A stretch of 64,000 nt of DNA from Arsenophonus sp052401645. Its GTDB lineage: Bacteria > Pseudomonadota > Gammaproteobacteria > Enterobacterales > Enterobacteriaceae. Under the pieces are notes generated by a model, which saw only the letters and a list, made by a program, of their open reading frames with translations, was not told the origin of the DNA and ran no database searches. The translations under genes and the position numbers were made by a program. Location of the stretch: contig CP198939.1 of the NCBI GenBank assembly GCA_052401645.1, positions 930,001 to 994,000 of the forward strand, read 5' to 3'. This document shows, one piece after another, positions 1 to 10,916 of the stretch (position 1 is the stretch's first letter; every line of letters begins with the position of its first letter).

Positions 1-1
1 A

Positions 2-76
2 TATAAACTAGTTGATCTTGATAATACAAGACTTGATGAATTTTTAAATAAAAAAAATAGATATTACATTAAATAA
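2..76 (+). CDS. rluB: C-terminal end of a gene entering from the left, probably rluB (23S rRNA pseudouridine synthase)
   Basis: The frame starting at base 2 is open for 24 codons and stops at TAA 74-76. It contains the stretch LVDLDNTRLDEFL. I compare this with the E. coli RluB stretch WTELDLAQTNYLRELV after its last catalytic-domain strand; the matching DL-x-(N/Q)-T core is short, so the identification leans on context. In E. coli rluB lies a few genes upstream of sohB on the same strand, as here. RluB pseudouridylates 23S rRNA at position 2605. The protein would end soon after this point, without the long basic tail of the E. coli enzyme. The rest of the gene is outside the window, so whether it is intact cannot be judged. 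An alternative is a chance open frame, but its codon content (GAT, CTT, GAA, ACA) is richer than the desert that follows. Confidence 0.45.
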   Translation, partial: YKLVDLDNTRLDEFLNKKNRYYIK

Positions 77-480
77 AACAATATTCGTTTGGATTTATAA
101 GGCGATAAACATAAATTTTAATTATTTTATATAATAAATAAATGAGTAACTAAAATTTTTTAAATAAAGTATTATATTTTCATTTAAGTTTTAATTCATA
201 TAAAATATAAAAAGAAAAATTTTATTTATTAAAATTTTAATATAAATCCATTTAATTTTAAATAAAAAACAATTAAATAATTTTATTAAAATAAATATTT
301 TTATTAAAAAACTTATTTATTTTTAATATTAATATAATCAATGAAATAACAATAATTTTTATCATTAATAATGATAATTAAGATAATAAATAACATATAT
401 TAACTATTTTACTTAAATTAATATTTTTAAATTATCAATATCAAAAATTATTATTTTAGTTTTATTTTATTTTTTTAAAA

Positions 481-506
481 TTATTGATATTTTAAAATAT
501 CAATAA
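481..506. repeat. Perfect 26 bp palindrome
   Basis: Each 13-base arm (481-493, beginning TTATTGATATTTT) is the exact reverse complement of the other (494-506). There is no T-tract beyond it and no gene nearby. Function unknown. Confidence 0.7.
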
Positions 507-956
507 GATATAAAGATAAAAATAAAATCTAGTAAATTAATATAATTATATTTGTAATATAGAAAATTTATAGAATTTTATATTTATTTTATAATAGAAT
601 TATCATAATAAATGTTATAATTTTATTAATCAAATAAATATAAATTTTAATTGTTTGTTATTAAAGTAACAATCATAAAGTAATTATAAAGTTAGTTAAT
701 AGCTAATGATTTTATAATTAGTTATATTGTTTATTTATTAATTTTTTACTATTATATATATTTATGTAATAAAATTAAATTTCGATATAAAATTTATAAT
801 TAAATTAAATATTTGATTTTATTAAATTAATTAATAATATCATTTTATTTTTATAGTAAAATACTTATATAATTTTTATAATCGATTAGTTCATAAACAT
901 TATCTACTATTTAATAGAGATAATGTTAGTTTTTTGTTTTGTATTATTCTTTTTAT

Positions 957-1041
957 AGACTAAATATACTAATTTGTAAATAAGTATATTTAGTCTAATC
1001 TAAAATAATATCTAGATTAAATTTTTTATTATTAATCTAGA
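957..1041. repeat. Two adjacent perfect hairpins
   Basis: First hairpin: arms 957-970 (AGACTAAATATACT) and 983-996, 14 bp perfect with a 12-base loop. Second hairpin: arms 1011-1020 (TCTAGATTAA) and 1032-1041, 10 bp perfect with an 11-base loop. Two back-to-back stems with G and C in the arms are unusual for this sequence and may mark the end of a vanished gene. There is no clear T-tract. Confidence 0.55.
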
Positions 1042-1429
1042 AATATGTTAAGTATTAATCTATTTAATAATACGGTATATTTGACATATCAATATCTTAA
1101 AGTTTTAAATATCAAAATAACTTTATGTTTTATTTTATAAATAAAAATGATAAAGAATCATATATATTAAAAATATTTTTATATAAAGATATCATTAAAA
1201 TGATAATAATATTATTAATGTTAGTTATTAATTCAAATATTAAGATAGTAATTTAAAAAAACATTATTAAATTAATGATATAAATATAAACTGAAAATAA
1301 CAAAATCATTATTAAAATTAGTTTATACTGAATTTTATTTTAAATTTTAGTTATTTTGATAATTAGAATAAGATTTTTAATATAATTTAAATGAGTTAGT
1401 ATAATCTCTTATCTAATGTTAGACTATCA

Positions 1430-1470
1430 TATCATTAATAAATTTTAATTATTAAAATTTATTAATGATA
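1430..1470. repeat. Perfect 19 bp hairpin with 3-base loop upstream of sohB
   Basis: Arms 1430-1448 and 1452-1470 are exact reverse complements with loop TTA. It lies 73 bases before the sohB GTG codon. It could be a terminator relic of an upstream gene or sit in the sohB 5' untranslated region; no T-run follows on either strand. Confidence 0.7.
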
Positions 1471-1543
1471 GTTATAAGCACTTTATCAAATTTTTAATTA
1501 CAGTATATATTATTATTCATTTTCTGTAAAGAAGGATAGAATT

Positions 1544-2590
1544 GTGGAATTTCTCTTATCATATGGATTATTTTTTGCTAAAACAGTAACAATATTTATT
1601 ATTATTATCTTAATTCCATTAGTTATTTTTAGCTTTGGACAACGCAAACAGAATAAAAAAGGTGATTTAAAGATTATTGATTTAAGTAAAACATATCACG
1701 AGCGTCAACGTGAGATGCAGCAGATTAAAATGAGTGATAGTGAATATAAAGTTTGGTTAAAAAGTTATAAAAAACAACGTAAAATTAAAGAAAAAGAGAA
1801 GAAAGCAGATTCAAAATCTAATAAATTAACTACAAAAAAATCTTGTTTTTTTATAATTAATTTCAAAGGAAGTATGAATGCACATGAAGTTAGTGCATTG
1901 CGCGAAGAAATTACTGCAATCCTATCAATTGCTGATAATAATGATGAAGTTTTAATTAAGCTTGAAAGCCAAGGTGGGGTTGTGCATGGTTATGGTCTAG
2001 CTGCTTCTCAACTAAATCGTTTACGAGAAAAAGGTCTTAAATTAATTGTTTCTGTAGATAAAGTTGCGGCAAGTGGTGGTTACATGATGGCATGTGTTGC
2101 AGATTGCATTGTTGCAGCTCCATTTGCCATTATTGGTTCTATTGGTGTTGTTGCACAAGTTCCAAATTTTTATAGATTATTAAAGAAAAAAGATATTGAT
2201 GTAGAATTACATACAGCAGGAGAGTATAAACGTACACTAACTTTATTTGGAGAAAATACTGAAAAAGGTCGTAAAAAATTTACGCAAGACTTGAATGAAA
2301 CACATAAACTATTTAAAGATTTTGTTCTCCAAAAACGACCAAATATTGATATCAATACTGTTGCAACAGGTGAGCATTGGTATGGAATTCAAGCGAAAGA
2401 AATGGGATTAATTGATGATATTGGTGTTAGTGATGATATTATTATTAAGAAAATCGATATTTGTCAAATCATTGAAGTTACTTATATGCCTCATAAACGT
2501 TTACTAGATCGATTAATGTGTAGCATTGTAAAAAATATAGATAACTTATTAATACGATGGTGGCAAAGAGGACAAAAAAAACTATTTTAG
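1544..2590 (+). CDS. sohB: SohB, inner-membrane serine peptidase of the SppA/S49 family
   Basis: 348 residues, essentially the full length of E. coli SohB (349). The start is GTG at 1544, preceded by AAGGA with a 7-base spacer; the protein then begins MEFLLSYGLFFAKTVT, aligning with the E. coli N-terminus. A membrane segment spans about residues 8-31, followed by a charged linker (about 35-100) and the S49 peptidase domain (about 103-310). The family nucleophile Ser lies in AASGGYMMAC (Ser177) and the general-base Lys in AGEYKRTLT (Lys229). The end RWWQRGQK is conserved. S49 peptidases cleave signal peptides or membrane proteins; sohB was found as a multicopy suppressor of htrA loss, and its physiological substrate is not established. 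It stands alone; its E. coli neighbours topA and cysB are missing downstream. No truncation or frameshift. Confidence 0.95.
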   Translation: MEFLLSYGLFFAKTVTIFIIIILIPLVIFSFGQRKQNKKGDLKIIDLSKTYHERQREMQQIKMSDSEYKVWLKSYKKQRKIKEKEKKADSKSNKLTTKKSCFFIINFKGSMNAHEVSALREEITAILSIADNNDEVLIKLESQGGVVHGYGLAASQLNRLREKGLKLIVSVDKVAASGGYMMACVADCIVAAPFAIIGSIGVVAQVPNFYRLLKKKDIDVELHTAGEYKRTLTLFGENTEKGRKKFTQDLNETHKLFKDFVLQKRPNIDINTVATGEHWYGIQAKEMGLIDDIGVSDDIIIKKIDICQIIEVTYMPHKRLLDRLMCSIVKNIDNLLIRWWQRGQKKLF

Positions 2591-4760
2591 AGTATTCTTA
2601 AAAAGATTAAATACTGACTTTTTATAGGCCGCAGTATATATTATAATTTAATTATTATAACTTAATTAGTTTATTTAAAATAAAAAATAAAATATTTTTG
2701 AAATATTAATTTTTATACTTAAATTAATTTAAAACTTTTTTAGGTTATTTTTATAAATACTTACTATATTTAACTAAATATATATAACTTTTTTATATAA
2801 TTTTACTAATTTTTTATAATTTATTAGTAACTTATTAAGTTTTTTTTATTTTTATATAATAATAAAAATTATTATTTTTGATAGGATATTTAAAGAAAAT
2901 TAATGTATTATGATACATAATTTAATATGAAAATATTTCGTTTAATCTAAATATAAAATAGGTATGATTAAATAATATTTAATATATATAAATTATCTTC
3001 TTGTTAAGAGAAGAATGTTGATAAAAAATAATCAATAATTTTTAATAATTAATTTATTAAAATTAATATATGAGTTTGTTAAGGAAATAAAAATATATTT
3101 CATTATATTTTACTTTTAAAAAAAAATTTTACTAGCTAATAAAAAATATGAATTTAATAATTAAGTAAAAAGTTTTTTTTAAAAAAATAAAATATAAATG
3201 GCTTATAAAGATATAAGCTTATATGTATATTATCGAATAAAAAATAATTATTAATTCTATTAAATAAAAATAATCTTTATAGATTAATATCTATTTAATT
3301 AATTTATGATATAGAATATATCTATGTATATTATAACGAAATAATATTATAATAAAAAAATTTTTATATTTTTAAAATAAATATTTATATGAATAATTAT
3401 TGTATTAATGAAGTGTTTTAAATAAAATTGATTAAATATTATTAAATAAATTTTTGATAACTTTTATTAATCAAATATTAATTTTATTAACGTTAAATAA
3501 GTTAAGGATTTTTTATCCTATCTTGAATTATTATCATAATATTCGTTTTTATTTTTATAAAAACATTTAAGATTTTAGTAGTGATATTCATTAAATAATT
3601 ATTATTTAATCCTAAAGTGAATATAAATAAATATTCTTTATAATAGCAATCTTAATATATTATATCAAATTATTTATTACTTATTATTTATTCGCTATTG
3701 ATTAATATAATATAAAAAATAATCCATTTAAACTAATTTATAATCGTTAGCAAAACATAAATTTTATTTTATTATTATACATCATCAGAATATATAACTA
3801 TTATATATATGAAAGGAAATCATGAAAATCTATTTATAATTATTAATTTTAATTACACCATTGATTATTTTAATCACATAATAATAAAAGAGTTATACAT
3901 CTTATTTTTTATATTTAAAACTATAATGATAGTATAGAGATTATTATAAATTTAGGTTACATTATAGTATATATTAATATTAACTCGAATTAATTTAAGC
4001 TTATAGATAGTTGTGAAGTATTCTATGAAATAAGATATTAATTAATGGATTTAAATAAAAACATCTATTTTAAGCAAACTATTTTTTACAACGATAAAAA
4101 ATCTTAGTAGATATATAAAGCTCTGCTTATTGTGAATAATATTTATATTAATAATAATGATTTTAAAAAAAAATCAAATAAATAAATGATAAAATATATA
4201 AAACTTATTTTTGATAACTCTATTTTTTCTAAAATTATTAAAAAAAATTTTTTATATAATATATATTAATCAATGAATATATAGATTTTAAATTTAATGT
4301 TAACTATAAGTAATCTTATGATTATTTTAATGATTTAATCATAATTAAACTAACTTTATATAAATATAAAAATGATAAATAATAGTATTATAAATTAAGG
4401 AATATTACTACTAAGCAAACTAAATTAAATAAATTTTCATTTATAACTACTATTTTAATATATGATTAAACGTTATACATGTTTTATTAATGTTTTATTA
4501 GTTATGATACTAATAAAGTGTAAAATTAAAATAATTAATCTATCTGATTATTATTTTAACTTACTCAATATTCTAAAATTATGTTTATAATTTAATATGC
4601 TATTTATATTAAAAATAGCAAAACTTTTATATTCTATTAGCTATATTAGATTTTATCGAATTATATTCGATTATGATTTTATCAATTAAAATAAAAGTTT
4701 TTTAATTAAAAGTAGAATAATATTCTAAATATTTTTTATTAATTTTATTGAAAATAAGCT

Positions 4761-4806
4761 TTAAATTATTTATATAATATATAAATATATTATATAAATA
4801 ATTTAA
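4761..4806. repeat. Perfect 21 bp hairpin with 4-base loop
   Basis: Arms 4761-4781 and 4786-4806 are exact reverse complements; loop TAAA. Both arms are entirely A and T. It is the longest uninterrupted hairpin arm I found in the window and has no adjacent gene. Confidence 0.75.
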
Positions 4807-6575
4807 TAATATTAATGTTAATTGACATTTTAATTATTATTAACAATATAATAATAAAAATTTCTTTTACTAATATCTAGGAAGTAAATTTTAATTATAT
4901 TTCTTTTCAGCAAAAAAATATTATAAAATAAATTCATTTAATTATTTGAAATAAATTCGCTAATATTTTATAAAGAGAATAAAATGTTGAAATATATTTT
5001 TTTAATATTTTTAAAATCGTAATATCATAAGTATTCTACTATAATAGATTAATTATCTTTTAATAAAAAATATAAATTATATATGTAATAATCTTTTGCG
5101 AAATAATAGTTATTAATTTAAATAAAGTGAATTCAATATTATAAAAGTTATAAAATAATAAATAGTTATTAAACTTAGATAAAGTTAACTAATCAACACA
5201 TCAGAAAATTTAATGTTTTATAAAATACAAAATTAAATTTATGAAAGTTTTATATTTACTATTTATTAAAACAAAATTTATTAAAAAATAACTTTTGATA
5301 TATTTTAAAAATAAAGATAGATATATCTACATACAATATAATTAATTGAATAATTAACATGATTTTAAAATAATCTATCAATTATTTTTTTATATACTTA
5401 ACTCATGCTTGAATATAAAAACTTTAATAGGTAAATTTTTGTCAAAATAAAGAAATTCTCATATTTAGTTATAAAACTAAATAAAATATATTATTAATAA
5501 ACGACAAAAGTTTTTAATTAAAATCTATACTATATAATAGTATTATAGTTAAAAAAATAAAAATATATTTCTTTATTTAATTAAAAAAATCTATTTAAAA
5601 TAAATAAGTTTATTTTAAATATTCTTAGTATTGATATACTAAAGCATAACAAGAATATAATATATATCAAGTTAAATATTATTAATAACTTAATAAGTTT
5701 TAAAAAACTTTTTAAAAAAACAGAAACAAATTTCAAATTTTTATACTTACTAAAAATATAACTAGATATATGTTAATAAAATTATAAATACTTAAACAAA
5801 ATTTATTTTATTATTTATCAGTGATTAGAAAGATCAATATAAGTAATATATTTTCAATATCTATAAACAGATTAGTTATTTAATTTTAAAAAATAATTAA
5901 TAGTTTTATAAAAAATTTAACTATTAAATTTAAATAATATAGCAATATATATATTTATATTATATATAAATGATTAAAATAATTTAAATAAGTTAATGAT
6001 TAATTAAATATTAATATTAATTATATTATTTAATCTTTTAAATTTTATTAATAAATAAATATATTATTATTAATATATATTAAATATAATATTTAATATT
6101 TTATGAAAATTAATATTTTATCAAATTTTAAAAAATAATGAATTAAAGAAAATTTAACTCATTTAACTATTTGATATAAATTTAAATATTTCATCTATAT
6201 ATCAAATTTATTTAAAATATATCTAAAATATAAGTAAATAAATTTATATTTTAAAAATAAATTTTAGATATAAATTTACAGTTATAGTGAACAGAATTTT
6301 TATTCTGTTTAATTTAATATATAAAAAGTTATTTAAATTATTTGAGATAATAATTATAAAAAACAAGAATTATTTAAGAAGTTTTTTAATAAAATACTCA
6401 CTATATTAATAGTATCATATAACTTATTGTTATGATAATTATTCATATAATAGATATTCTTTTAATCATTAAAAGTGATTTATCGAATTTTTTAATAAAA
6501 ACATTATACATAAATAGTAACTTATTTCGATAAACTGTTTAATAGTATCACATCAATAAGGAAAGATAGTAATCT

Positions 6576-6607
6576 TTATTACTATTTTTTTAAAAAAATA
6601 GTAATAA
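6576..6607. repeat. Perfect 32 bp palindrome upstream of acnA
   Basis: The centre is a T7/A7 junction (6585-6598) flanked by TTATTACTA and its complement. It lies about 435 bases upstream of acnA. On either strand it would form a stem ending in a run of A or T, so it may be a worn terminator for a lost gene such as cysB. Confidence 0.6.
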
Positions 6608-7042
6608 TAACTTTATTAATATAAAAATAAATTGATTTTTTAAAAGTTGATTATTTTCTATCTAAAAAAGAAAATATTAATATTGTTAGGAATTATGAAA
6701 TCCTGGATTTAAGTATAGTTATTTTACTAAAATACCAATTTATATCTTAATAAGAATTAATTCTTACTTATTATTTATATTTTTGATAATTTAGTTTTTT
6801 CATAAAATTTTATATATAGTTTTATATAGTTATCTATATTATTTTATTTGGTATATTAGTGATATTTAATTTTTGATATTCTAATAAAGCATTTTGTTTA
6901 AATAAAAAAAATAAAAAATATTTAAAATAAAATCATAGTTAATAATGATTAGATTATTAATTAACAAAAATATATAACAAAATTATATCTATAAGATATG
7001 CAATCTTAACTATTAAAATAAAATGAAAAAGGAATTAGAATT

Positions 7043-9715
7043 ATGTCATTAAGTTTTAAAATGGACTGTAAATCTACATTTTCAATCGGAAATAAACATT
7101 ATGAGTATTTTAGTTTACACATAGCTGCAAAAAAAATAGGAGATATTTCTAATCTTCCAAAATCATTAAAAGTATTATTTGAAAACTTGTTACGAAATCT
7201 GGATGGGAAACATGTTCTATTAAAAGATTTACAAGCTATTGTTGATTGGCAACATATTAGACATTCTGATAGTGAAATTACGTATCAACCAGCACGAGTT
7301 TTAATGCAAGATTTTACTGGTATACCAGCAATAGTTGATCTTGCTGCAATGCGTGAAACTGTGCACAGATTAGGTGGTGATATTAATAAAGTTAATCCAC
7401 TTTTACCAGTTGATTTAATTGTCGATCATTCGATTATGGTTGATGAATTTGCTACAGATCAAGCCTTTAATAATAATGTAAAATTTGAAATGAAACGTAA
7501 TCATGAACGTTATATTTTTTTACGTTGGGGGCAAAAAGCATTTAATAATTTTAGAGTAGTTCCTCCTGGAACAGGTATCTGTCATCAAGTAAATCTAGAG
7601 TATTTAGCTAAGGTTGTATGGTTTGAAGAAAATGAGAAAAAAATATTAGTTTACCCAGATACATTAGTTGGTACTGACTCTCATACAACAATGATTAATG
7701 GTTTAGGAGTATTAGGTTGGGGAGTTGGAGGAATTGAAGCTGAAGCTGTAATGTTGGGACAACCAATTTCTATGCTTATTCCTGATGTTATTGGTTTTAA
7801 ATTAACTGGTAAACTAAAAGAGGGAATTACAGCTACCGATTTAGTATTAACTATAACTCAAATGCTTCGTAAGCATAAAGTGGTTGGTAAGTTTGTTGAA
7901 TTTTATGGTGATGGTTTAGCTAATTTAACAGTTGCTAATCGAGCTACTATTTCAAATATGTCACCTGAATACGGTGCTACATGTGGTTTTTTTCCAGTTG
8001 ATGAAATCACATTAAATTATATGCGATTAACAGGGCATTCAGAAAATCAAATAGCTTTAGTTGAAAACTACACTAAAATACAAGGATTGTGGTTTAATTT
8101 AAATGAAGAACCTATTTTTACTAGTACATTAACATTAGATTTATTGTCAGTCAAAACAAGTTTAGCTGGACCTAAACGTCCTCAAGATAGAATTGAATTA
8201 AATCAGGTTCCAAATGCATTTAAAAACTCAGTAGATCTTCTATTAAATAAATCAAAAAAAGAATTTTTATCATATATAAATTATAATGGGAAAAAATTTC
8301 AGTTAAAAAATGGAGCAGTTGTTATTGCAGCAATAACTTCCTGTACAAATACTTCAAATCCAAGTGTTTTAATGGCAGCAGGATTATTAGCAAAAAAAGC
8401 AGTTGAAAGAGGTTTACAACGTAAACCTTGGGTGAAATCATCATTAGCACCTGGTTCAAAAGTTGTTACTGCTTATTTAGATAAAGCTGGATTAACTGAT
8501 TACTTAAATCAATTAGGTTTTAATTTAGTCGGTTATGGTTGTACTAGTTGTATTGGTAATTCAGGACCATTACCATCCTCAATAGAGAATGCAAGCAAAA
8601 AATATGATCTTACTTTCGCTGCAGTATTATCTGGTAATCGAAATTTTGAGGGTAGAATACATCCGTTAGTAAAAACAAATTGGTTAGCTTCGCCGCCTTT
8701 AGTAGTTGCATATGCTTTAGCTGGTAATATACAAATAAATTTTGTTAATGAGCCGTTAGGTAACGATAAAAATGGTAAAGAAATATTTCTAAAAGATATC
8801 TGGCCTACTAATAAGGAAATTGACAATGCAGTACAATTAGTGAAATCTAATATGTTCCATAAAGAGTATGATACTGTTTTTAATGGAAATGAAGTATGGC
8901 AGGCGATTAATGTAAAAAATTCAGTTATTTATTCATGGCAACCAAATTCTACTTATATACATAATCCACCTTTTTTTGATGATATGCAGATAATTCCTAT
9001 GTTAATCACTGATATTCATCGTGCGCATATTATTGTTATTTTAGGAGATTATGTTACTACTGATCATATTTCACCTGCTGGAAATATTAAGGCGAATAGT
9101 CCTGCTGGGTGTTATTTAAAATCTCATGGTGTAAAAGAGAAAGATTTTAATTCATATGGATCAAGACGTGGTAATCATGAAGTTATGAAGAGAGGTACAT
9201 TTGCTAATATTCATATTCATAATGAAATGTTACCTGGTGTTAAAGGAGGATTTACTCGACATATCCCAACACAAACTCAGTTATCTATTTATGATGCTGC
9301 TATGAAATATAAGGAAAATAAAATACCTTTAGTTATTATTGCTGGCAAAGAATATGGATCTGGTTCTAGTCGTGACTGGGCAGCTAAAGGAACATTATTA
9401 CTAGGAGTAAAAGTTGTTATTGCTGAATCTTATGAACGAATTCATCGATCTAATTTAATAGGTATGGGGATTTTGCCATTAGAATTTCCAGCTAATATAA
9501 ACCGTAAAACATTAAAATTAAGAGGAGATGAAACAATAGATATTTCTGATTTACAATATATTAACCCTGGTGATATTGTCACTGTAACTTTTAGAGATAA
9601 AAATGATCAGTTAATGATAATAGCTATGCGTTGTCGAATTGACACAATGACTGAATTAAAATATTTCCGTCATGGAGGTGTTCTTCATTATCTTATTCGT
9701 AAAATGTTAAATTAA
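7043..9715 (+). CDS. acnA: Aconitate hydratase A (aconitase, AcnA)
   Basis: 890 residues against 891 in E. coli AcnA, aligning end to end. It interconverts citrate and isocitrate in the cytoplasmic TCA cycle through a [4Fe-4S] cluster. The cluster cysteines are Cys434 (SCTNTSNPS) and Cys500 and Cys503 (GCTSCIGNSG), matching 435, 501 and 504 of E. coli. The signatures GTDSHTTMINGLGVLGWGVG (about 213-232) and the C-terminal swivel motif GSGSSRDWAAKG are intact. The start is ATG with AAGGA ten bases before it. Downstream it converges with ribA across only 57 bases. In E. coli acnA is the stress-induced, more oxidant-stable aconitase; its SoxS/Fur/CRP control sites cannot be recognised here. GC content is visibly far above the flanking desert. 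Confidence 0.98.
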   Translation: MSLSFKMDCKSTFSIGNKHYEYFSLHIAAKKIGDISNLPKSLKVLFENLLRNLDGKHVLLKDLQAIVDWQHIRHSDSEITYQPARVLMQDFTGIPAIVDLAAMRETVHRLGGDINKVNPLLPVDLIVDHSIMVDEFATDQAFNNNVKFEMKRNHERYIFLRWGQKAFNNFRVVPPGTGICHQVNLEYLAKVVWFEENEKKILVYPDTLVGTDSHTTMINGLGVLGWGVGGIEAEAVMLGQPISMLIPDVIGFKLTGKLKEGITATDLVLTITQMLRKHKVVGKFVEFYGDGLANLTVANRATISNMSPEYGATCGFFPVDEITLNYMRLTGHSENQIALVENYTKIQGLWFNLNEEPIFTSTLTLDLLSVKTSLAGPKRPQDRIELNQVPNAFKNSVDLLLNKSKKEFLSYINYNGKKFQLKNGAVVIAAITSCTNTSNPSVLMAAGLLAKKAVERGLQRKPWVKSSLAPGSKVVTAYLDKAGLTDYLNQLGFNLVGYGCTSCIGNSGPLPSSIENASKKYDLTFAAVLSGNRNFEGRIHPLVKTNWLASPPLVVAYALAGNIQINFVNEPLGNDKNGKEIFLKDIWPTNKEIDNAVQLVKSNMFHKEYDTVFNGNEVWQAINVKNSVIYSWQPNSTYIHNPPFFDDMQIIPMLITDIHRAHIIVILGDYVTTDHISPAGNIKANSPAGCYLKSHGVKEKDFNSYGSRRGNHEVMKRGTFANIHIHNEMLPGVKGGFTRHIPTQTQLSIYDAAMKYKENKIPLVIIAGKEYGSGSSRDWAAKGTLLLGVKVVIAESYERIHRSNLIGMGILPLEFPANINRKTLKLRGDETIDISDLQYINPGDIVTVTFRDKNDQLMIIAMRCRIDTMTELKYFRHGGVLHYLIRKMLN

Positions 9716-9754
9716 ATTAATTTAATTTATTTAAATTATCTTAAAATAGATTAT

Positions 9755-9772
9755 TCAATAATAGTTTATTGA
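9755..9772. terminator. Weak bidirectional terminator candidate between acnA and ribA
   Basis: A 7 bp stem (TCAATAA 9755-9761 / TTATTGA 9766-9772) with a 4-base loop in the 57 bp gap between the two convergent genes. A short T-rich stretch follows on the plus strand. The position suits a shared terminator, but the stem is weak. Confidence 0.3.
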
Positions 9773-10375
9773 TTATTTCTTACTACTATCAGGTAGTATA
9801 TGTCCTAATTTAGTAGCTTTTACATTTAGATAATTACTATTTTTAGGATTACGACCAACAATGAGCGGAACTCGTTCTACTATATTTATTTCAGCTTCTT
9901 TCATTATCTCTAATTTTTTAGGATTATTAGTTAATAATCTTACTTCATTTATAGATAGTAATTTATACATGTCAGCACAGATAGTAAAATCACGTTCATC
10001 AGGTTTAAAACCAAGCTTCAAATTAGCTTCGACAGTATCAAGACCTTGATCTTGAAGAGAATAAGCACGAATTTTATTTAATAATCCGATATTACGTCCT
10101 TCTTGACGATGATAAAGTAATACTCCACGACCTTCTTCTGTAATTTGTTTAAGTGCTGCTTCTAATTGGAATCCACAATCGCATCGTAAACTAAATAAGG
10201 AATCACCTGTCAAACATTCCGAATGAATACGCGAAAGAACTGGTTTTCTATCAGAAATATCACCATAAATAAGTGCTATATGATTATTTCCATTAATGAT
10301 TTCTTTAAAACCAACAAGTATAAATTCACCAAAAGAAGTTGGTAAATTAGCTTCGGCTATATATTTTACTTGCAT
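9773..10375 (-). CDS. ribA: GTP cyclohydrolase II (RibA)
   Basis: 200 residues (E. coli 196), complete. It converts GTP to 2,5-diamino-6-(5-phosphoribosylamino)pyrimidin-4-one, formate and pyrophosphate, the first step of riboflavin synthesis. The zinc ligands Cys54, Cys65 and Cys67 lie in HSECLTGDSLFSLRCDCG. Tyr105 and the pair Asp126 and Arg128 (DERDF) correspond to the E. coli catalytic residues, and YHRQEGRNIGLLNKIRAY is intact. The start is ATG at 10375; no convincing Shine-Dalgarno sequence is visible. It is convergent with acnA, as in E. coli. Retention suggests the host or the symbiont still depends on locally made riboflavin, but the other rib genes are outside this window. Confidence 0.97.
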   Translation of the reverse strand: MQVKYIAEANLPTSFGEFILVGFKEIINGNNHIALIYGDISDRKPVLSRIHSECLTGDSLFSLRCDCGFQLEAALKQITEEGRGVLLYHRQEGRNIGLLNKIRAYSLQDQGLDTVEANLKLGFKPDERDFTICADMYKLLSINEVRLLTNNPKKLEIMKEAEINIVERVPLIVGRNPKNSNYLNVKATKLGHILPDSSKK

Positions 10376-10916
10376 AAGGTATTATACGTAATCAAAGAAA
10401 CTTTATATTTAAAATCAAATAAGAATGCGTTAAAAATACTAAATTTAATTATTAAAATATCATAACTTTATATATTTTGCTAGATTAGCAGATGTATTTA
10501 TCAATAAATAAAATTATATTTAAATACTATAATATAATAATTAAAAATCAATTATTTAATTATAACTAATTTTATCTGATAATTTTAAAAAAGTTAAATT
10601 ATTAATTTTAAATAATTTTATAAATAAACGATATAAATTTTTATCTATTTATTAGAAAGTAACTAAAAGAATATTACTCAATATTATTGAATAATAGTAA
10701 TTTTAATAAAGAATTTTTTATGAACATTTATGTAAATAAATATTATATAATAATTTTATTATTATTTATTAATAAATTATTATACAGTTAATATACTTAT
10801 TTAAATAATAAATAATTATTAATAGAAATTGTTCTATTTATTAGATAATTAAAATAATAAGTTGATTAGAGAAAAACGATTTAACTATTTTTATCGTTAT
10901 GTAATAATAAACAAAT
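10376..10916. other. Intergenic stretch where pgpB stands in E. coli
   Basis: About 540 bp with no open frame and no recognisable PgpB motif. In E. coli pgpB lies between ribA and lapA. If it was here it is now unrecognisable and shortened. Confidence 0.6.

Larger units (their letters stand above)
77..1543. other. Gene desert between the rluB-like tail and sohB
   Basis: No open frame of useful length and no recognisable gene remnant. In E. coli btuR and yciK lie in this interval; neither can be recognised. The stretch holds a 26 bp palindrome (481-506), two adjacent hairpins (957-996 and 1011-1041) and a very strong hairpin (1430-1470) about 75 bp before the sohB start. Stop codons are dense in all frames. 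Confidence 0.8.
2591..7042. other. Gene desert where topA and cysB stand in E. coli
   Basis: About 4.45 kb without a gene between sohB and acnA. The length is roughly that of topA plus cysB, but I see no zinc-finger cysteine codon clusters or other traces of either. It holds a weak hairpin after sohB (AGTATT 2591-2596 / AATACT 2610-2615, then a T-tract), a 21 bp perfect hairpin (4761-4806), a 32 bp palindrome (6576-6607) and a possible fossil start (AAGGA 814 bases into the 3 kb mark, i.e. 3814-3818, then ATG 3823 opening a short hydrophobic peptide broken by stops). Confidence 0.8.

Noticed and set aside
2170..2355. Minus-strand open frame inside sohB
   Set aside because: Lies wholly within a well-conserved gene on the other strand and resembles no protein.
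3814..3900. AAGGA and ATG opening a hydrophobic peptide (MKIYL then stop)
   Set aside because: Spacing is short, the frame stops after five codons and the rest matches nothing expected at this locus.
6960..7000. Possible acnA promoter (TTAACA, 17 bases, TATATC)
   Set aside because: Such matches are expected by chance at this base composition; no independent support.
8533..8826. Minus-strand open frame inside acnA
   Set aside because: Mirror frame of conserved aconitase sequence.
9861..10049. Plus-strand open frame inside ribA
   Set aside because: Mirror frame of ribA; no start context or similarity.
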